DNA from: a virus
DNA: 28,268 nucleotides
IMG/VR virus record: IMGVR_UViG_3300025205_000001
Span: 1-28,268 of that record
Direction: 5' to 3' (one strand)
In this document: positions 1 through 5,741 of the stretch, piece after piece
How positions within the stretch are numbered: position 1 is the stretch's first letter
How the letters are laid out: every line of letters begins with the position of its first letter
Made by a program: the position numbers and the translations under genes
The notes under the pieces: generated by a model
The model's database searches: none
The model's input: the letters and a program-made list of their open reading frames with translations, nothing else
What the model was told of the DNA's origin: nothing

Positions 1-15
1 AGAGGAAACCGGCCA

Positions 16-654
16 ATGACCCACCACACCAACCCCGCCGTCATCTACATCAACGGCACCCCGCACATGAAGGACGCCAAGGGCCGCTTGCAGCCGCTCT
101 CGACCGTCAAAGCCCAGGACCAGCTGCAGGACGAGGTGGTCCGCAAGATCATCGGCTATGCCCAGGAGCTGAGCTGCCAGGTTGCCCGCTTCAAGACCCA
201 CACCTTCGAGGATCTGAGCGAGTTCGAGGGCCTTCTGGCTCAGGAATACGGCGAGACGCGCGGCGGCGCGAAAGGCAACAAGACCTTCATGAGCTTTGAC
301 GGATGCATGAAGGTGCAGGTCCAGGTGGCCGACCAGATCGACTTCGGCCCCGAGCTGCAGATCGCGAAAGACTTGATCGACGAGTGCCTGAATGAATGGG
401 CAGCGGATGCGGGCGACGAACTGCGCGCCGTCGTGACCCGCGCCTTCAACACCGACAAGGCGGGTCAGATCAACCGCGCCGAGATCTTCATGCTGCTGCG
501 CCTGGAGATCGCGGACCCGCGTTGGAAGAAGGCGATGGAGGCGATCAAGGACGCCATGCGCGTCGTCGGGTCCAAGACCTACGTCCGCTGCTACCAGCGC
601 GACCACGGCGAGGCCCCCTGGGAGGCCATCACCATCGATCTGGCACGGGCGTGA
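16..654 (+). CDS. DUF3164 family protein (Mu-like early region)
   Basis: The 212-residue product matches the DUF3164 family, a protein of unknown biochemical role encoded in the early region of many Mu-like phages, usually a little downstream of the transposition genes A and B. The start is supported by a purine-rich AGAGGAA about 8 bases upstream. The N-terminus has an INGTPHMKDAKGRLQP stretch typical of the family. The centre is rich in charged helices, and a conserved-looking IEMLLRL/DPRWKKAMEAI-type region lies near residues 155-180 (seen here as IFMLLRLEIADPRWKKAMEA). No membrane segment or signal peptide is visible. It converges with the reverse-strand gene that ends at 661, leaving only 6 bases between stop codons. 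Family assignment is from recognised sequence character; function is unknown. Confidence 0.85.
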   Translation: MTHHTNPAVIYINGTPHMKDAKGRLQPLSTVKAQDQLQDEVVRKIIGYAQELSCQVARFKTHTFEDLSEFEGLLAQEYGETRGGAKGNKTFMSFDGCMKVQVQVADQIDFGPELQIAKDLIDECLNEWAADAGDELRAVVTRAFNTDKAGQINRAEIFMLLRLEIADPRWKKAMEAIKDAMRVVGSKTYVRCYQRDHGEAPWEAITIDLARA

Positions 655-660
655 GGGAGG

Positions 661-1104
661 TCAGCGCGTGAACATCTCAGCCGGATACTCCCTCGCGGGT
701 CCGCCGATGATATACAGCACGGCTGCGCCGGATCGGATCGCCTCGGGCGCATCGGCGGGAAAAGGTACGTCAAGTGCTTCGCGCTCTGTTGCCTCCAACT
801 CACAAGCGACAATGGCGTATTGCCAGCGCCTCCAGAGTTCCTCACCTGCGTCTGACGGAACCTTCAGGTCGCCTTCGAACACGCCGGACCTTGCGACCGA
901 GGCCAACCAATCGTCCAGCAAAGCCGGGGCACTGGGCGTCCAACTGTTTCCGCCATCCACAGCCACTTGCCGTATCATCGACGCGGTGTTGAAGAACATC
1001 TCGGCCAAATCCTTGTATGTGACGTATTCGATTGGCGAGTTCCTGAAATTTGGCCACGCCTTCGACAGGAACGTCAGCAGCAAATCACTTCCAAAACGCG
1101 ACAT
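661..1104 (-). CDS. Hypothetical accessory (moron-like) protein, reverse strand
   Basis: A 147-residue protein on the strand opposite to all its neighbours. The start at 1104 is chosen because a strong GGAGG lies 6 bases upstream on the minus strand; an in-frame TTG at 1137 is less likely. The protein looks genuine: mixed hydrophobic and charged composition, several Trp residues (KAWPNF, NSWTPSAP, LWRRWQYAIVAC) and no low-complexity bias. I recognise no domain. It is soluble, without signal peptide or clear membrane helix; the C-terminal AAVLYIIGG is only a short hydrophobic strand. Codon usage is less GC-biased than in flanking phage genes, which suggests recent acquisition. Its reverse orientation in the early region, with its own ribosome-binding site, fits a gene expressed in the lysogen (a moron), for example in superinfection exclusion or defence. 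That role is inference only. Confidence 0.65.
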   Translation of the reverse strand: MSRFGSDLLLTFLSKAWPNFRNSPIEYVTYKDLAEMFFNTASMIRQVAVDGGNSWTPSAPALLDDWLASVARSGVFEGDLKVPSDAGEELWRRWQYAIVACELEATEREALDVPFPADAPEAIRSGAAVLYIIGGPAREYPAEMFTR

Positions 1105-1415
1105 GGGACACCTCCAAATGCTGGCAGGGTCCGGCAATCCGAGTGTGAGTCGCTACCCCCTTTCGACCAATCACTTGATTTTCTCGGCGAGCCGCTGCAT
1201 GGTGACGCCGTTCGACGGTGCCGTAGCAAGCGCCCCGAACGGTCCACCGAAGGCGGTTACGCCCCGAGACGGCGCATCCCAAGATGCGAACACTCTCCGG
1301 GTGCCATGCGCGCATGTCCAAGGCTTCGGCCCAAAGGCGCATGGGGTCTGTCCTTCGGCGGACTTGCTAACACCCGGTGGCATCCGCCCCCGTGTAACCG
1401 AAGGAGAACCGACCC
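1105..1415. other. Intergenic region between divergent genes; possible gene relic
   Basis: These 311 bases separate the reverse-strand gene from the antirepressor gene, so both 5' control regions should be here. A 12-bp inverted repeat, AATCACTTGATT at 1169-1180, could be an operator. The ribosome-binding site of the antirepressor (AAGGAGAA) is at the right end. I see no convincing -35/-10 pair on either strand. On the minus strand two overlapping open frames (1342 down to 1085, and 1383 down to 1171) each contain protein-like stretches, RLWAEALDMRAWHPESVRI in one and PFGALATAPSNGVTMQRL in the other. This could be a frameshifted relic of a small gene. No tRNA or insertion-sequence end is recognisable. 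Confidence 0.4.
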
Positions 1416-2093
1416 ATGACGGACACCGTCACCCCCATCCCCTTTCGCGGGGACATCATCGACTATCTGAACGCGGGCGGTGCCCGGATCGAATGGCTCT
1501 GGCGCGACCGTCAGGCCTTCATCCCGGTGCGCCCGGTCTGCGACCGGCTGGGGCTGGCCTACCAGCCGCAGCACCGGAAATTGACGGCCCCGGAAACGGA
1601 GGCAACCGTCACCATGAAGGTGACGGTTGGGGCCGACGGGAAGCAGCGCGAAATGCTGCATCTGGCCTACGAGGACTTCCTGATGTGGCTGGGCAATATC
1701 ACGCCCAGCCGGGTCAAGCCCGAGGCGCGCGACGCCTTGCGCCGGACCCGGATAGAAATCCGCGAGGTACTGGCAACGCACTACCGCGAGCGGTTGTTCG
1801 GAGAAGTCGCGGCGGTCCAGATGACCATATCGACCTTCGAGGCCGAGTGGACGTCGATGCGGTCCTGGCACCCGGCGGTGCTGATGGGCTGCCGGTCGGG
1901 CCTGACCTTCCAGCAGATCCGCGCGGCGGCCAAGCCGTCGATCCCGGCATGGCGCATCGCGGACAGCATCCGCGCGGCCTTTCGGCTGGGGCTGATCGAC
2001 TGGACCCCGGCGGACCTGCCCGCACCGCGTGTCGCCAAGGAACCGGAGCCGAAGGACGATCCGCGCCAGACCTCGCTGTTCGGGGAGGGCTGA
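1416..2093 (+). CDS. Phage antirepressor, P22_AR_N-like N-terminal domain
   Basis: A 225-residue protein whose first ~125 residues resemble the P22 antirepressor N-terminal domain: FRGDIIDYLN, then FIPVRPVCDRLGLAYQPQHRKL, then a strand-rich segment ending LHLAYEDFLMWLGNI. Antirepressors of this class bind or displace phage repressors and promote lytic growth. The C-terminal half (about residues 130-200) is helical and contains an HTH-like segment, GLTFQQIRAAAKPSIPAWRI. The start is supported by AAGGAGAA upstream. The extreme C-terminus carries QTSLF (bases 2067-2081), resembling a sliding-clamp-binding peptide. It opens a run of closely packed genes leading to gemA and the activator. The family call is good; the repressor target is not in the window. 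Confidence 0.8.
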   Translation: MTDTVTPIPFRGDIIDYLNAGGARIEWLWRDRQAFIPVRPVCDRLGLAYQPQHRKLTAPETEATVTMKVTVGADGKQREMLHLAYEDFLMWLGNITPSRVKPEARDALRRTRIEIREVLATHYRERLFGEVAAVQMTISTFEAEWTSMRSWHPAVLMGCRSGLTFQQIRAAAKPSIPAWRIADSIRAAFRLGLIDWTPADLPAPRVAKEPEPKDDPRQTSLFGEG

Positions 2094-2096
2094 GCG

Positions 2097-2477
2097 ATGG
2101 AAAAGGAAATCGAGACCTGGTTGCTGTCGCTGGTGCCGCAGGGCAGCACATTGCGCAGCGAGATCGACCTGCGCGCCTTCCTGGACAGCTACGGCTATCA
2201 CGCCCCGGAGGACTGGGAGACCTACACCACCGACGATTTGGTGGAGAAATATGGTCCGACAATCCCGGTCTACATGCTGGTGGCGGTGATGCTCAACGCC
2301 GGCGGCGAGTTTCGCAAGCCCATGTCCAAGGACGGATGGCGCGCGCTTGCGAACGCCCTTGCCCGCTGGCACATTGGGCACTATGTGGCGCCGCTGCTGG
2401 AAGTCGCGTTCTCGCGCGAAAGCCCGGCTATGGCGACGCATCTGGCGCAGCATGCCGCAGGAGTGTCCGATGCTTGA
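2097..2477 (+). CDS. Hypothetical protein in early/middle operon
   Basis: A 126-residue protein beginning 3 bases after the antirepressor stop. Its composition is normal for a soluble protein: SEIDLRAFLDSYGYHAPEDW, VYMLVAVMLNAGGEFRKPM, then a helical stretch WRALANALARWHIGHYVAPLLEVAF. Codon usage is typical of the phage. The two central hydrophobic stretches are too short or too interrupted to be confident membrane helices. I do not recognise a family. The tight spacing and the 8-base overlap with the next gene indicate co-transcription and probably translational coupling with the genes leading to gemA. Confidence 0.75.
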   Translation: MEKEIETWLLSLVPQGSTLRSEIDLRAFLDSYGYHAPEDWETYTTDDLVEKYGPTIPVYMLVAVMLNAGGEFRKPMSKDGWRALANALARWHIGHYVAPLLEVAFSRESPAMATHLAQHAAGVSDA

Positions 2478-2691
2478 TCCCCAGACCGGTTATGACGAGC
2501 GCCTTATGGGCGCCGATCCCCGTGATGCCGTCATCGACGCCGAACTGGCGCTTTGGGGCGTCATCGACCTGCTCACGGAACAGGACCGCGACGTGGACCG
2601 GCGCGGGATCGAAGCCATCCTGCGTCTCATCCACGAACGGCTGGAGCCTGCGGCGCATTCGCTCCAGCATTTTCGGGCCCCTGCTACCTGA
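2470..2691 (+). CDS. Small hypothetical protein
   Basis: A 73-residue acidic protein starting at ATG 2470, inside the end of the preceding gene (8-base overlap). It is almost entirely predicted helix: DPRDAVIDAELALWGVIDLL followed by a charged helix DRRGIEAILRLIHERLEP. No family is recognised. The gene end is followed within a few bases by a perfect inverted repeat (2696-2723) that overlaps the start region of gemA. It is supported by codon bias, gene packing and the absence of any competing frame. Its small size and helical nature would suit a regulatory or adaptor role, but nothing in the sequence proves this. Confidence 0.65.
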   Translation: MLDPQTGYDERLMGADPRDAVIDAELALWGVIDLLTEQDRDVDRRGIEAILRLIHERLEPAAHSLQHFRAPAT

Positions 2692-2695
2692 CCTC

Positions 2696-2723
2696 ATGCG
2701 GCCCTCTGATCGGAGGGCCGCAT
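2696..2723 (+). promoter_or_regulatory. RBS-sequestering stem-loop ahead of gemA
   Basis: A perfect 11-bp inverted repeat: ATGCGGCCCTC (2696-2706) pairs with GAGGGCCGCAT (2713-2723) around a 6-base loop. The only Shine-Dalgarno-like sequence for the next gene, GGAGG (2712-2716), lies in the loop/3' arm, and the start codon follows at 2725. No T-run follows, so it is not a typical intrinsic terminator. Folded mRNA would hide the ribosome-binding site. The inverted repeat is directly visible; the regulatory role is inferred. Confidence 0.6.
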
Positions 2724-2724
2724 C

Positions 2725-3171
2725 ATGACCGCCAATATGATCCGCTCCATCCACGTCGGTTGCCGCCAGCTCGGGATCGACGCAGACACCCGGCACGATC
2801 TGCAGTTGCGCCTGGTGGGCAAGACCAGCCTCTCGGATATGTCCGACGATGAGCGGCAGCGTGTCCTGGACGAGTTGAAGGCGCGCGGGTTCCGGCCCTC
2901 TTCCGGCAAGCGCGCCAAGGCGCCCCGCGCGGACCTGCGCCTGGTCCACGTCCTCTGGGCCAAGTTGGGCCATGCGGGCGAGTTGAAGGACCCGACACGG
3001 CAGGGGCTGAACAAGTTCATCCAGAAACGCTTCGGCGAGGCCTGGGGCTTTGTCCCCGCCGACGTCGACGGGCTGCGCGATCACGACAAGATCGACGCGG
3101 TGCTGCAGGCGTTGATCCAATGGGGCAAGCGGGCGGAGATTGATTTCGACTGGTCGAGGATCGGCAAATGA
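2725..3171 (+). CDS. gemA: GemA-family regulatory protein (Mu gp16-like, DUF1018)
   Basis: A 148-residue protein of the GemA/Gp16 (DUF1018) family. The signature runs from the N-terminus: IRSIHVGCRQLGIDADT (residues 6-22), then a TGK-like VGKTSLSDMSDDERQRVLDE segment (31-50), then LKARGF. The C-terminal half contains LWAKLGHAGELKDPTRQGLNKFI, typical of the family. In Mu, GemA modulates host gene expression and DNA supercoiling and lies upstream of the activator gene mor; here the activator gene follows after one small ORF, reproducing the order. The ribosome-binding site is inside a strong stem-loop (2696-2723), suggesting conditional translation. An alternative ATG at 2737 would shorten the protein by four residues. 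The stop overlaps the next start (ATGA), implying translational coupling. Confidence 0.85.
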   Translation: MTANMIRSIHVGCRQLGIDADTRHDLQLRLVGKTSLSDMSDDERQRVLDELKARGFRPSSGKRAKAPRADLRLVHVLWAKLGHAGELKDPTRQGLNKFIQKRFGEAWGFVPADVDGLRDHDKIDAVLQALIQWGKRAEIDFDWSRIGK

Positions 3172-3431
3172 AAAAGCCGCGCCACAGGGTCACCGATCAT
3201 GCCGTCCTGCGCTACCTGGAGCGGGCGCAGGGCATCGACATCGAGGCCGTCCGGCGTGAGCTGGGCGCACGGATCGACGCCGCCTGCGAAGGTTTCGAGG
3301 GCATGTGCGCGGTGAACATCGAGGGCATCTCGTTCCGCCTGAGCCAGAGCGGCAATGTCACCACTTGTTTCGAGCAGAACCGCCCCGACCGCGGCCACAG
3401 TGGCCCGCCCCGGAAACGCGACATCGAATGA
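3168..3431 (+). CDS. Small basic hypothetical protein between gemA and activator gene
   Basis: An 87-residue protein starting at the ATG that overlaps the gemA stop by four bases, and itself overlapping the activator gene by four bases at its end (ATGA junctions on both sides). It opens with KKPRHRVTDHAVLRYLERAQ, a pattern I associate with small uncharacterised phage and prophage proteins of alphaproteobacteria, followed by a helical segment and a strand-rich part (CAVNIEGISFRLSQSGNVTT). The C-terminal tail is basic and Pro/Arg-rich. Composition would allow nucleic-acid binding, but there is no identifiable motif. The coupling to gemA and to the activator suggests a role in the middle-stage programme. 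Confidence 0.75.
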   Translation: MKKPRHRVTDHAVLRYLERAQGIDIEAVRRELGARIDAACEGFEGMCAVNIEGISFRLSQSGNVTTCFEQNRPDRGHSGPPRKRDIE

Positions 3432-3811
3432 CCGAGCCGGTGGCATATCCACGCCACCCGGCGCACCTGGACCCCTATATCGAGGTCCTGGGGCCGCGCA
3501 TGGCGGTCAGCTTCCTGGTCATGTTCGGCGGCTCGCCTCTCTGGTTCCCGGACGATCCCCGTGGCCGCAGTGCGGCCGAGCAGTTGATCGGCGCCGACAA
3601 GATGCGGGCGCTCGGCGCGCGCATGCGGTCGAACCTGACCGAGATCCCGATGCCCAAGAACTGGCTGATCCGCGCGCTGCACGCGGAGGGCCTGTCGGTC
3701 GGGCAGATCTGCCGCGCCCTCAAAACCAGCAGCACCAACGTCAAGCGGACCCTGCGCGAGGCCGGTGGCGACAAGCCCTCTGCCGATCCCGATCAGCTGT
3801 CTCTGTTCTGA
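3428..3811 (+). CDS. Mor/C-family late transcription activator
   Basis: A 127-residue protein with the architecture of Mu Mor and C: an N-terminal dimerisation part (YIEVLGPRMAVSFLVMFGG, residues 17-35, then a Pro-rich turn WFPDDPRG) and a C-terminal helix-turn-helix (NWLIRALHAEGLSVGQICRA into SSTNVKRTLREAG, about residues 78-113). In Mu these proteins bind next to weak promoters and recruit RNA polymerase. Here there is one such gene, ending one base before a 17-bp motif that is repeated in front of the head protease gene, the expected target. The start at 3428 overlaps the previous gene by four bases. The extreme C-terminus is DQLSLF, a canonical beta-sliding-clamp-binding peptide not expected in Mor itself. 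It could correspond to either Mor or C; its position just before the lysis gene fits C. Confidence 0.8.
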   Translation: MTEPVAYPRHPAHLDPYIEVLGPRMAVSFLVMFGGSPLWFPDDPRGRSAAEQLIGADKMRALGARMRSNLTEIPMPKNWLIRALHAEGLSVGQICRALKTSSTNVKRTLREAGGDKPSADPDQLSLF

Positions 3812-3853
3812 CAACCTTCCCAATGTAGGCACCCGTTTCAACCCGGCATTCTG
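3812..3853 (+). promoter_or_regulatory. Putative activator-dependent late promoter (Plys-like)
   Basis: CAACCTTCCCAATGTAG (3812-3828) is followed 16 bases later by GGCATTCTG (3845-3853). The same 17-mer and an almost identical GGCATTTTG occur at identical spacing before the protease gene (14244-14285). If CATTCT (3847-3852) is the -10 element, transcription should begin near 3859 and the 17-mer would lie around -47 to -31, where Mu Mor and C bind. There is no good -35 hexamer, as expected of an activated promoter. The motif pair is observed; promoter function is inferred. Confidence 0.65.
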
Positions 3854-3854
3854 A

Positions 3855-3869
3855 CCCCGTTCAACGGGG
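3855..3869 (+). promoter_or_regulatory. Hairpin covering the lysis-gene ribosome-binding site
   Basis: CCCCGTT (3855-3861) is complementary to AACGGGG (3863-3869), realistically a 5-bp stem CCCCG/CGGGG with a TTCAA loop. The 3' arm holds the G-run that serves as the Shine-Dalgarno sequence for the muramidase start at 3877. A transcript starting at the proposed late start (~3859) would lack the left arm and leave the site open, whereas read-through RNA from upstream would fold it shut. Structure is visible; timing control is inferred. Confidence 0.45.
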
Positions 3870-3876
3870 GTATCAG

Positions 3877-4503
3877 ATGTCCACGAAACATGACGTGCGC
3901 CGGATGGCCGAGGAGATCGTCGCCCGCGAGGGCGCGTTCGTGAACGATCCTGACGATCCCGGCGGCGCGACCAAGTACGGCGTCACCATCCACACGCTGC
4001 GCAACATCCCCTGGGGCGACCTGGACGGTGACGGCGACATCGATGTGATGGACGTGCGTGCCCTGTCGCAGGACCATGCCATCCTGATTTTCGAGGAGCG
4101 CTATTTCTTCGGGCCGCGCATCGACGAGCTGCCCGAGGCGCTGCAGGCCACCGTCTTCGACATGTACGTCAATGCGGGCGCCAACGCGGTGAAGCTCCTC
4201 CAGCGGCTGCTGTGCGAGATGGCGCCGCCCGAGATCGCCGTCGATGGCGTGATCGGCCCGCAGACCATCGCTGCCGCGAACCGTGCTTGGGAGCGGGCCG
4301 GTGATCGCCTGGTCGATGCCTACGGGATCGAGCGGCGCAACTTCTACTTCCGCATCGCCGACCGGCGCCCGGCCTCGCGCAAATACGCCCGCACTCGCGC
4401 GGGCGGCAAGGGTGGCTGGATCAAGCGCGCCGAGGAGTTCATTTCGCCCGAGTACCACATGACCGATGCGCAATTTCAGGCGCGGGTGGCGGCATGGGGC
4501 TGA
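3877..4503 (+). CDS. Holin-associated N-acetylmuramidase (GH108 endolysin)
   Basis: A 208-residue endolysin that hydrolyses peptidoglycan between MurNAc and GlcNAc. The N-terminal glycoside hydrolase 108 domain contains the EEIVAREGAFVNDPDDPGG motif with predicted catalytic Glu18, then TKYGVT (32-37). The second half has the putative peptidoglycan-binding region with VNAGANAVKLLQRLL and DGVIGPQTIAA (123-133). No signal peptide is present, so release through the adjacent 3TM holin is expected. Residues 48-59 (DLDGDGDIDVMD) form a canonical EF-hand/dockerin-type calcium loop inside the catalytic domain. The gene follows the putative late promoter and is the first gene of the late region, as lys is in Mu. 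Its end overlaps the holin gene by 10 bases. Confidence 0.92.
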   Translation: MSTKHDVRRMAEEIVAREGAFVNDPDDPGGATKYGVTIHTLRNIPWGDLDGDGDIDVMDVRALSQDHAILIFEERYFFGPRIDELPEALQATVFDMYVNAGANAVKLLQRLLCEMAPPEIAVDGVIGPQTIAAANRAWERAGDRLVDAYGIERRNFYFRIADRRPASRKYARTRAGGKGGWIKRAEEFISPEYHMTDAQFQARVAAWG

Positions 4504-5039
4504 TCGGCCAGATCTTCGCCACGCTCTTTGGCGGTGACCGCAACGCGGTGCGCGAACTGGCCGAGGTGTTCCGGGTCAACGCAGAGGCGGCGTCGAAGAG
4601 GGGCCATGATCTCGACAGCGCGGCGCTGGACCAATTCGCGGCCGAGTTTGTCGCGCGGACGCAGCGCACCTGGTGGGACAGCCTGATCGACGGGCTCAAC
4701 CGTCTGCCCCGGCCGCTGCTGGCGCTCTGGGCGCTCTGGGTGTTGGTCTGGACCCCCTATGACCCGGTCTTCATGGCGCAGGTCTTTGCCGCCTGGGCGG
4801 TGATCCCGCAGAGCGTCTGGGCCGTGATCCTGGTGATCGTCACCTTCTTCTTCGGTGGGCGCCAGCAGGTGAAGGGCCTCGATTTCCAGCGCGACGTGGC
4901 GGGGCTTCTGACCCAGACGCAAGCCGTCCTGAAGAGCCGTGCAAGCTTGGATGCGCTGGAAGATGACGAGGCGCCCCAAGCCTCCACCCCCGTGCTTTCC
5001 GACAATCCCGCCCTCGATGCCTGGCGGGCGTCGAAGTGA
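4494..5039 (+). CDS. 3TM-type holin (GTA_holin_3TM family)
   Basis: A 181-residue inner-membrane protein matching the three-transmembrane holin family first described for gene transfer agents. The N-terminal 60 residues are soluble and helical. The conserved TWWDSLIDGLNRLPRPLLAL precedes hydrophobic segments at about residues 74-88 (LLALWALWVLVW), 92-104 (VFMAQVFAAWAVI) and 107-121 (SVWAVILVIVTFFFGG). The C-terminal tail is charged and cytoplasmic by prediction. Holins of this type permeabilise the membrane so that the co-encoded muramidase, which lacks a signal peptide, reaches the cell wall. The start overlaps the muramidase gene, so the two are translationally coupled in a single lysis cassette. 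Confidence 0.88.
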   Translation: MGLIGQIFATLFGGDRNAVRELAEVFRVNAEAASKRGHDLDSAALDQFAAEFVARTQRTWWDSLIDGLNRLPRPLLALWALWVLVWTPYDPVFMAQVFAAWAVIPQSVWAVILVIVTFFFGGRQQVKGLDFQRDVAGLLTQTQAVLKSRASLDALEDDEAPQASTPVLSDNPALDAWRASK

Positions 5040-5056
5040 TCCAGAAAGGACTGACC

Positions 5057-5395
5057 ATGAAATCCGCGACCCTTGGAATGATCGCCTGTTGCCTTGGGGC
5101 AATCCTTGCGCTCCTCGTCTTCGCCTCCCTGTCTGTGCCTGCCGAGGCGCAGACCCTGCGCCACTGCGTGCCCCGTGCAGCCCTGATCGAGGGGCTGGCT
5201 GAGAAATATGGCGAAACCCGCCAGGCCATTGGCCTGGGTGCGAACGGCGCGATCATGGAGGTGTTTGCGTCGGATGCGACGGGCACATGGACAATCACCG
5301 TGACGATGGCCAACGGGATCTCCTGCCTGGTGGCCAGCGGGGACACCTATGAGACGCTCTCCGAGGCGCTCCCGCCCGAAGGGGATGCGCTGTGA
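5057..5395 (+). CDS. Exported small protein in lysis cassette
   Basis: A 112-residue protein with a clear Sec signal peptide: Met-Lys start, long hydrophobic core (GMIACCLGAILALLVFASL) and a probable AEA-Q cleavage site near residue 32. The mature part is about 80 residues with two cysteines (in HCVPRAAL and SCLVASGD) that could form a disulfide in the periplasm. There is no lipobox at the cleavage site. The start at 5057 is preferred over an in-frame start at 5036 because AAAGGA lies upstream of it and it places Lys next to Met, as signal peptides usually have. It lies between the holin and DUF2730 and overlaps the latter by four bases. Location suggests a role in outer-envelope disruption or holin control, unproven. 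Confidence 0.75.
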   Translation: MKSATLGMIACCLGAILALLVFASLSVPAEAQTLRHCVPRAALIEGLAEKYGETRQAIGLGANGAIMEVFASDATGTWTITVTMANGISCLVASGDTYETLSEALPPEGDAL

Positions 5396-5739
5396 GTTAC
5401 GACCTGATCAAAATCCTTCTGGATGGGGCCGCTCTTTTCATCTCCCTGGTCGCGATGGCGGTGGCGGTGATGCGCACGCGCCAGTCGGCGCTCGACGATC
5501 GGCTGAAGACGGGATCGGGCCGCATGGACGCACAGGACAAGCGGCTCAGCACACTTGAGCTGACAGTCGCCAGCCTGCCGGCCAAGGAGGATCTGCACGG
5601 GCTTGAGCTGCGCTTTGGCGAGTTCAGCACGATGCTCTCGCGGATCGAGGCGACCGTATCGTCGCGCCGGGAGGAGACGCAGCGTCTCTACGTCGCGGTC
5701 GAACGGATCGAAAACTACCTTCTGAAAGCCGGGAGCTGA
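5392..5739 (+). CDS. DUF2730 family protein (Mu gp25-like), membrane-anchored coiled coil
   Basis: A 115-residue protein of the DUF2730 family, found at this place in Mu-like phages before gp26 and gp27. It begins with GTG, the GTGA junction overlapping the previous stop. Residues ~8-27 (ILLDGAALFISLVAMAVAVM) are a single transmembrane helix followed by Arg, and the rest is a long charged helix with heptad-like spacing (RLSTLELTVASLPAKEDL, SRIEATVSSRREETQRLYVA) that should form a coiled coil. This topology resembles an inner-membrane spanin subunit, and no other Rz candidate is visible, but the family is normally left unassigned. Function remains unknown. Confidence 0.8.
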   Translation: MSYDLIKILLDGAALFISLVAMAVAVMRTRQSALDDRLKTGSGRMDAQDKRLSTLELTVASLPAKEDLHGLELRFGEFSTMLSRIEATVSSRREETQRLYVAVERIENYLLKAGS

Positions 5740-5741
5740 CC

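Noticed and set aside
1257-2453. A 398-codon minus-strand frame opposite the antirepressor and next gene
   Set aside because: Shadow frame: rich in His/Arg/Gly/Pro and incompatible with the coupled plus-strand genes.
668-2728. A 686-codon plus-strand open frame across the early region
   Set aside because: It runs antisense to the well-supported reverse-strand gene and out of frame through the antirepressor gene and others. Its product is Arg/Pro/Gly-rich, the usual shadow of GC-rich coding DNA.
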